Positions 60,329-64,000 of a stretch of DNA of 64,000 nt are shown one piece after another. Position 1 is the first letter of the stretch. Each line of letters begins with the position of its first letter. The position numbers and the translations under genes were made by a program. Origin of the DNA: an uncultured Pseudoteredinibacter sp. (lineage in GTDB: Bacteria > Pseudomonadota > Gammaproteobacteria > Pseudomonadales > Cellvibrionaceae); the NCBI RefSeq assembly GCF_947502065.1, contig NZ_CANMYE010000001.1:248001-312000 (forward strand). Direction: 5' to 3'. The notes under the pieces were generated by a model. That model saw nothing but the letters and a program-made list of their open reading frames with translations. It ran no database searches and was not told the origin of the DNA.

Positions 60329-60632
60329 TCGAGCCTTTATGTGGCGTCTAATTCTAAGCCTGTAATCGCCTTAGCTTTTATTCGTCGAGAGTAAGTTTAG
60401 TAGCTGCTAGAATTTAAAACTTTTGAACCTGCCCCTGTGTTGCTTTTAGCGACAACTGCTTTGTTTGGCGCCTCATTCTTGATTTAATTGATGCCTAGTT
60501 TCTATTTTAAAATTAAAACACTCCAAATTTGGAACTTTAGTGTCAGAAAAATAAAGCTTATTCATAGTTTTAGGTGGTTGATAAGTAGCGCATTTGTGCT
60601 GATATTAAAGAAAATCACCTGTCGAGTTTCCA
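60329..60632 (+). other. Gap between rnhB and the sensor cyclase gene
   Basis: No coding frame in this 304-bp stretch is convincing. It is AT-rich with several T/A runs. A perfect 12-bp palindrome with core CAAATTTG lies at 60522-60533 and may be an operator; the same 8-bp core occurs in the msh promoter at 10379-10386. A weak promoter-like TTGGAA/17/TAAAGC overlaps it (60529-60557). No terminator for rnhB was seen. Confidence 0.4.
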
Positions 60633-63600
60633 ATGATGTGGAATGCTGCTCTCGCCATATTTTTAATATGGACAAGATTTGCATTCGCCGCCTCATTTCT
60701 AGTCGTATTGAGTTTGTCGAGTGTAATAAAAACATTTGCTGATACCGCAAACCTAAATAGCCATGTAAGCCAATCCGTCAGCCTGTCTCCAGATTTTCAG
60801 CTTGAAGCCTCGACTCGAAATCTCAAAAATTTATCTTCGGGGACAATTCGTTCGGCCAGAGACCAAGATGGTTTTTTTTGGTTTTTGCATAAGGATGGAG
60901 TCTATCGTTACGATGGCATTGAGTTGCTGCTGGTGTTGGATAGATACGGCGATTCATTAGGGGGTTCGGCAATATACGATCTACTCATCGATGATCATCA
61001 TCTATGGCTGGGTGGGCCTCATGGTTTATTTAGACTCAATTTAGGAACCTATGACGTACAAGCGTTCTCCAGTGACAAAAATGATACAACTTCTCTAGGT
61101 CATAACCATATCACCGCTTTAACACGAGATCAGAAAGGGCGTATATGGATATCTCATCGGCAGGGACTCAGTTTGTTCCAACCAGGCGAAAACAATTTTA
61201 GAAATTATCCTTTTCCCGAACATCTTGCAAAAAATACCGATTCAACCAGTGTGCAAAGTGTCGCCCTTGATCGCACGGGCTTGCTCTGGCTTAGCGCTAG
61301 GGAGAATGGTGTTTTCCTTCTCGATGTAGAGCATGGTGTCTTCTATCCAGCAAGAAATATACTCAATAAGTACAGCGAAGAAAGTTTTTTTAGTCATCTT
61401 GAAAACCCAGGCAAGGGAAGTGTCTTTCGGGATGTCAGTGGTAATGTAATGGTGGCTTTATCCAGCTATTTGTTAGAGTTCTCCGATATTAATAACTTGC
61501 TTGTAGCACACGAGTTGCGTTCCGTGGACGGAAATGATGCGTCGGCACCGCGGAGATTTGTCAATGATCAAAATGGCGACCTTTGGGCGATTCATGGCCC
61601 TAGAAATCTGATTAAACTATCGAGAAGTGCTAATGAGATTAGTTATGGAAAGGTTATCAATGCTTCGGGCGATATAGGTAAGTCATTCCTATACGGAATT
61701 TCAATAGGTGACGACGGAACAATGGTGTTGAACTATTCTGAGCTTGCACCGCATTTCTCCCATATAGAAGCAATACAGATCGAAAGGGTGAATTTTCAAA
61801 GCTTAATCAAGGGAGCGAAAAGTCAATTTAATCTTTTGAAAGTAGAGGACCCACATTCTTGGTGGTTGATGTCTGAAGCGGAATTGGTGCTTTATGATCA
61901 TGAGAATAGCCAAGCTGAGGTAGTATTCAAAGCTAGCTCCAATGATAGTGTGCTCAAGCAGCTGATGTTCGATTATTCTGATGGTGTTTGGCTTCGAACT
62001 TATTCCGGGATTTATAGATTTGAAGAGAATCAGGGGTTTAAGAAAATTTTTAGTGGGCGTTACTATTCCATGAGGGCCACTAAAAACCGTCAAATATTCC
62101 TCCAAATTGACAATGGTAAGGTCTTGCAATACGACCTTATAACGCACAAGAAAACAATCCATCGATTATCAGGCTTAGGGGTTTCATCTATCCTGTATAT
62201 GGTAAATGAGGGGCATTATTTTATCGTTGTTCATAAAGATGGAATGCTGGCCTTTGATGATTTGGCTCAATCATTTGTCAAGGTCGATGTTTCCTCCCTG
62301 GATAACGATATTTCGCTGGCGTCTATTTATGCCGAAAATGGAGAGTTATGGCTAAGTTCAGGTGATCTACGACGCTATCGATTAGACAGGATGGGCTCAG
62401 ATTTTATACTGTCTGCTGTGGGGAGTTATCAATATCATGATGGTTTTACTTATGGACGAATAAAAGCCGTTACTGAAGATGGGGTTTGGGTACTTGATAG
62501 AGATAGTAGTCTACTACTCAATATTGACCCAGAAACCAAAAAGACAAATATTATTGATGTTGTCAACTTGATGTCTGTGCTGAAAAATATCTCGGATTTG
62601 GAGTTTATAGGCAATAATAAAATAGCGATCTTAGGTGCATTCACAATTAATATTGTCGAAAGTAAGTATTTTGACAATTTAAAAAGCCTATATCCTCAGA
62701 CGCTTAATTCTATTCATATTTTTAGAAACTCATCGAGCAAAGAGTTTATTTTCAACCCAGTAAACGATGTTAGCTTTGATGATGATGTGGGTCTTATCGA
62801 ATTTCATTTTTCTAATAACTCTATTAACTCCGGCTTCAAGGAGGGGGTGAAATACCGTCTGAAAGGTCTAAATGATTCATGGGTGTCTTCAAGCTCAGGT
62901 AGCGCCAGTTATGGTGGTTTGAGTCCGGGTAAATATCAATTCCAAGTTCTTGATTTTGACAATACATTGTCGGTCGATTATGCCTTTGAGATAGAGCCTC
63001 CTTTTTGGGGGCAAGTGAGGGTGTATTCTACTGTCGCTGCTTTTTTATTCTTCTTGGTGCTTTTTGCTTTACACCTCTGGCGGTCTCGATCGTATATTAG
63101 ACGTAAAGCTGCCGATATGTTGCGAATATACTCTCATGGCTTTGAACAGGCGACCAATGCTTTTTGTGTTGTTAATGAGTCAATGGAGATTGTAATTAAG
63201 AATAAAATATTTGATCAGTTATTGAAACAGGAAGAAGCAGGAGGGGTTAAGCTTTTTTCAGAGCTTGACTTGTATGCAGATGAAAATAAATTAGATGGGA
63301 AAGGTTATTTAGAGGAAATCGTAGAAAAAGGAAAGTGGGAGGGTAGCCTAATCTATGATTATCAGAACGGGAATTTTATCCCTTTTTATTGTAAGGCCGT
63401 TGAAGTTATCCAAGAGCTGGCTAAGCAGAGGTTATTCATGTTTATCCTGGAAGATAGTACACAACGTTACCTCTATGAGTCGGAGTTGAGGCATGTCGTA
63501 AATACAGACGCCTTGACTGATTTGCCCAATCGGCATTATATGGCCTCTTTCGTGGATGCAAAGGTGAACAGCTCAGCTGAGGGTACAGCCTTTGCGCTAA

Positions 63601-64000
63601 TTTATATTGATCTAGATCGATTTAAAAATTTCAACGATAGCTTCAATCATGGATTTGGAGATAGATTGTTGGTGGCCTTTGTGGCTCGTCTTAAATCTTG
63701 CCTTGATGGAGATTATTTGCTGTGCCGTATAGGGGGGGATGAGTTTGCATTACTTGTGAGCGGTAGAGCGGCCATTGATCGTTGCACGCTGATATGTAAA
63801 AACATAATTTCATCGCTTCAAAATCCATTCACCCTCAAGAAAAGAGAATTGTACTGCTCGGTCAGTATTGGCGTAGTGATGTACCCGCATCATGGCGAAA
63901 ACCTAGACATACTGTTACAACACGCAGATGTGGCTATGTCTTCGGTTAAAAAGAGTGGTGGGAATGGTTATTCGGTATACCACAAAAGCATGCTTGCTGA
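60633..64000 (+). CDS. Large two-component-propeller sensor diguanylate cyclase, C-terminus outside window
   Basis: At least 1122 residues, open to the window end. Start ATG 60633 (or 60636); an in-frame stop lies at 60606. An N-terminal signal anchor or signal peptide is followed by a periplasmic double beta-propeller (about 60-700) of Reg_prop-type repeats such as DQDGFFWFLHKDGVYRYDG and DHHLWLGGPHGLFRLN, then a Y_Y_Y domain (about 710-790: YRLKGLNDSWVSSSSG, GLSPGKYQFQV). One membrane helix (about 798-818, STVAAFLFFLVLFALHLW) leads to a PAS-like segment (about 830-945) and a GGDEF domain (LTDLPNRHYMAS, YIDLDRFKNFNDS, GGDEF at 1034-1038). The I-site position lacks RxxD. An EAL domain often follows in this class but lies outside. 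No frame-break was seen. Confidence 0.85.
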   Translation, partial: MMWNAALAIFLIWTRFAFAASFLVVLSLSSVIKTFADTANLNSHVSQSVSLSPDFQLEASTRNLKNLSSGTIRSARDQDGFFWFLHKDGVYRYDGIELLLVLDRYGDSLGGSAIYDLLIDDHHLWLGGPHGLFRLNLGTYDVQAFSSDKNDTTSLGHNHITALTRDQKGRIWISHRQGLSLFQPGENNFRNYPFPEHLAKNTDSTSVQSVALDRTGLLWLSARENGVFLLDVEHGVFYPARNILNKYSEESFFSHLENPGKGSVFRDVSGNVMVALSSYLLEFSDINNLLVAHELRSVDGNDASAPRRFVNDQNGDLWAIHGPRNLIKLSRSANEISYGKVINASGDIGKSFLYGISIGDDGTMVLNYSELAPHFSHIEAIQIERVNFQSLIKGAKSQFNLLKVEDPHSWWLMSEAELVLYDHENSQAEVVFKASSNDSVLKQLMFDYSDGVWLRTYSGIYRFEENQGFKKIFSGRYYSMRATKNRQIFLQIDNGKVLQYDLITHKKTIHRLSGLGVSSILYMVNEGHYFIVVHKDGMLAFDDLAQSFVKVDVSSLDNDISLASIYAENGELWLSSGDLRRYRLDRMGSDFILSAVGSYQYHDGFTYGRIKAVTEDGVWVLDRDSSLLLNIDPETKKTNIIDVVNLMSVLKNISDLEFIGNNKIAILGAFTINIVESKYFDNLKSLYPQTLNSIHIFRNSSSKEFIFNPVNDVSFDDDVGLIEFHFSNNSINSGFKEGVKYRLKGLNDSWVSSSSGSASYGGLSPGKYQFQVLDFDNTLSVDYAFEIEPPFWGQVRVYSTVAAFLFFLVLFALHLWRSRSYIRRKAADMLRIYSHGFEQATNAFCVVNESMEIVIKNKIFDQLLKQEEAGGVKLFSELDLYADENKLDGKGYLEEIVEKGKWEGSLIYDYQNGNFIPFYCKAVEVIQELAKQRLFMFILEDSTQRYLYESELRHVVNTDALTDLPNRHYMASFVDAKVNSSAEGTAFALIYIDLDRFKNFNDSFNHGFGDRLLVAFVARLKSCLDGDYLLCRIGGDEFALLVSGRAAIDRCTLICKNIISSLQNPFTLKKRELYCSVSIGVVMYPHHGENLDILLQHADVAMSSVKKSGGNGYSVYHKSMLA

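Noticed and set aside
60488..60742. 84-residue forward frame and 62-residue reverse frame at the start of the sensor cyclase
   Set aside because: They overlap the signal region of the long cyclase frame, have no motif, and look like shadows.
1..64000. CRISPR array, tRNA genes, insertion sequences, prophage
   Set aside because: No regularly spaced repeats, tRNA-like clover-leaf ends, transposase or phage genes seen on reading through both strands.

Overview
The window reads as chromosome of a free-living, probably marine gammaproteobacterium. Three things point there: the order dapE/dapD/dapC/glnD/map facing rpsB-tsf-pyrH-frr-uppS-cdsA-dxr-rseP-bamA-skp-lpxD-fabZ-lpxA-lpxB-rnhB, a complete MSHA-type IV pilus locus, and several genes that are typically gammaproteobacterial (fldB, mnmC, trmL, epmC, pdxB, gcvR, yheU). 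Base composition is moderate and even. I saw no tRNA or rRNA gene, insertion sequence, prophage or CRISPR array. The genus cannot be fixed from sequence alone; a Cellvibrionales/Pseudomonadales-like relative is an inference.

Layout. 1-10.2 kb holds mixed housekeeping genes: an omega-amino-acid aminotransferase cut by the window edge, a CPBP protease, a CobB sirtuin, a small hydrolase, TrhP, a diguanylate cyclase with a DUF484/GAF-like front, a secreted glutaminyl cyclotransferase, and the coupled unit trmL-fldB-mnmC. 10.3-28.2 kb is one long forward MSHA operon: assembly proteins (mshI, a PilN-like gene, mshJ, mshK), secretin (mshL), ATPases (mshM, mshE), TPR protein (mshN), platform protein (mshG), pilins (mshA, C, D, O, P) and two tandem mshQ paralogues. 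28.2-35.6 kb is a patchwork of small genes (gcvR, an exported methyltransferase-like protein, yheU, tusA, epmC, xni, pdxB and several unknowns). 35.8-44.5 kb is a reverse-strand block for lysine/diaminopimelate synthesis, nitrogen sensing and Met processing. 44.5-45.15 kb is a divergent intergenic region. 45.15-60.3 kb is the translation / isoprenoid / phospholipid / outer-membrane / lipid A supercluster. After rnhB, where dnaE often follows, there is instead a very large sensor diguanylate cyclase running off the window end.

Functional links. Cyclic di-GMP is a theme: two GGDEF proteins lie in the window, and the pilus ATPase MshE carries the MshEN c-di-GMP-binding motif. Wobble-base tRNA modification is another: trhP, mnmC, trmL and tusA all act on or feed position 34. 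The envelope genes run from precursor synthesis (dxr, uppS, cdsA) through lipid A (lpxD, lpxA, lpxB) to outer-membrane protein assembly (bamA, skp) and sigma-E control (rseP).

The most unusual sequence is at 44670-44949, between map and rpsB. Two hairpins with near-perfect 31-bp and perfect 27-bp stems each carry a loop of exactly 52 nt, and the second loop is largely the reverse complement of the first (38 of 42 aligned positions). The two stems share a GGGGTGG-N13-GGG frame, but their middle sequences differ while pairing is kept. I do not recognise this element.
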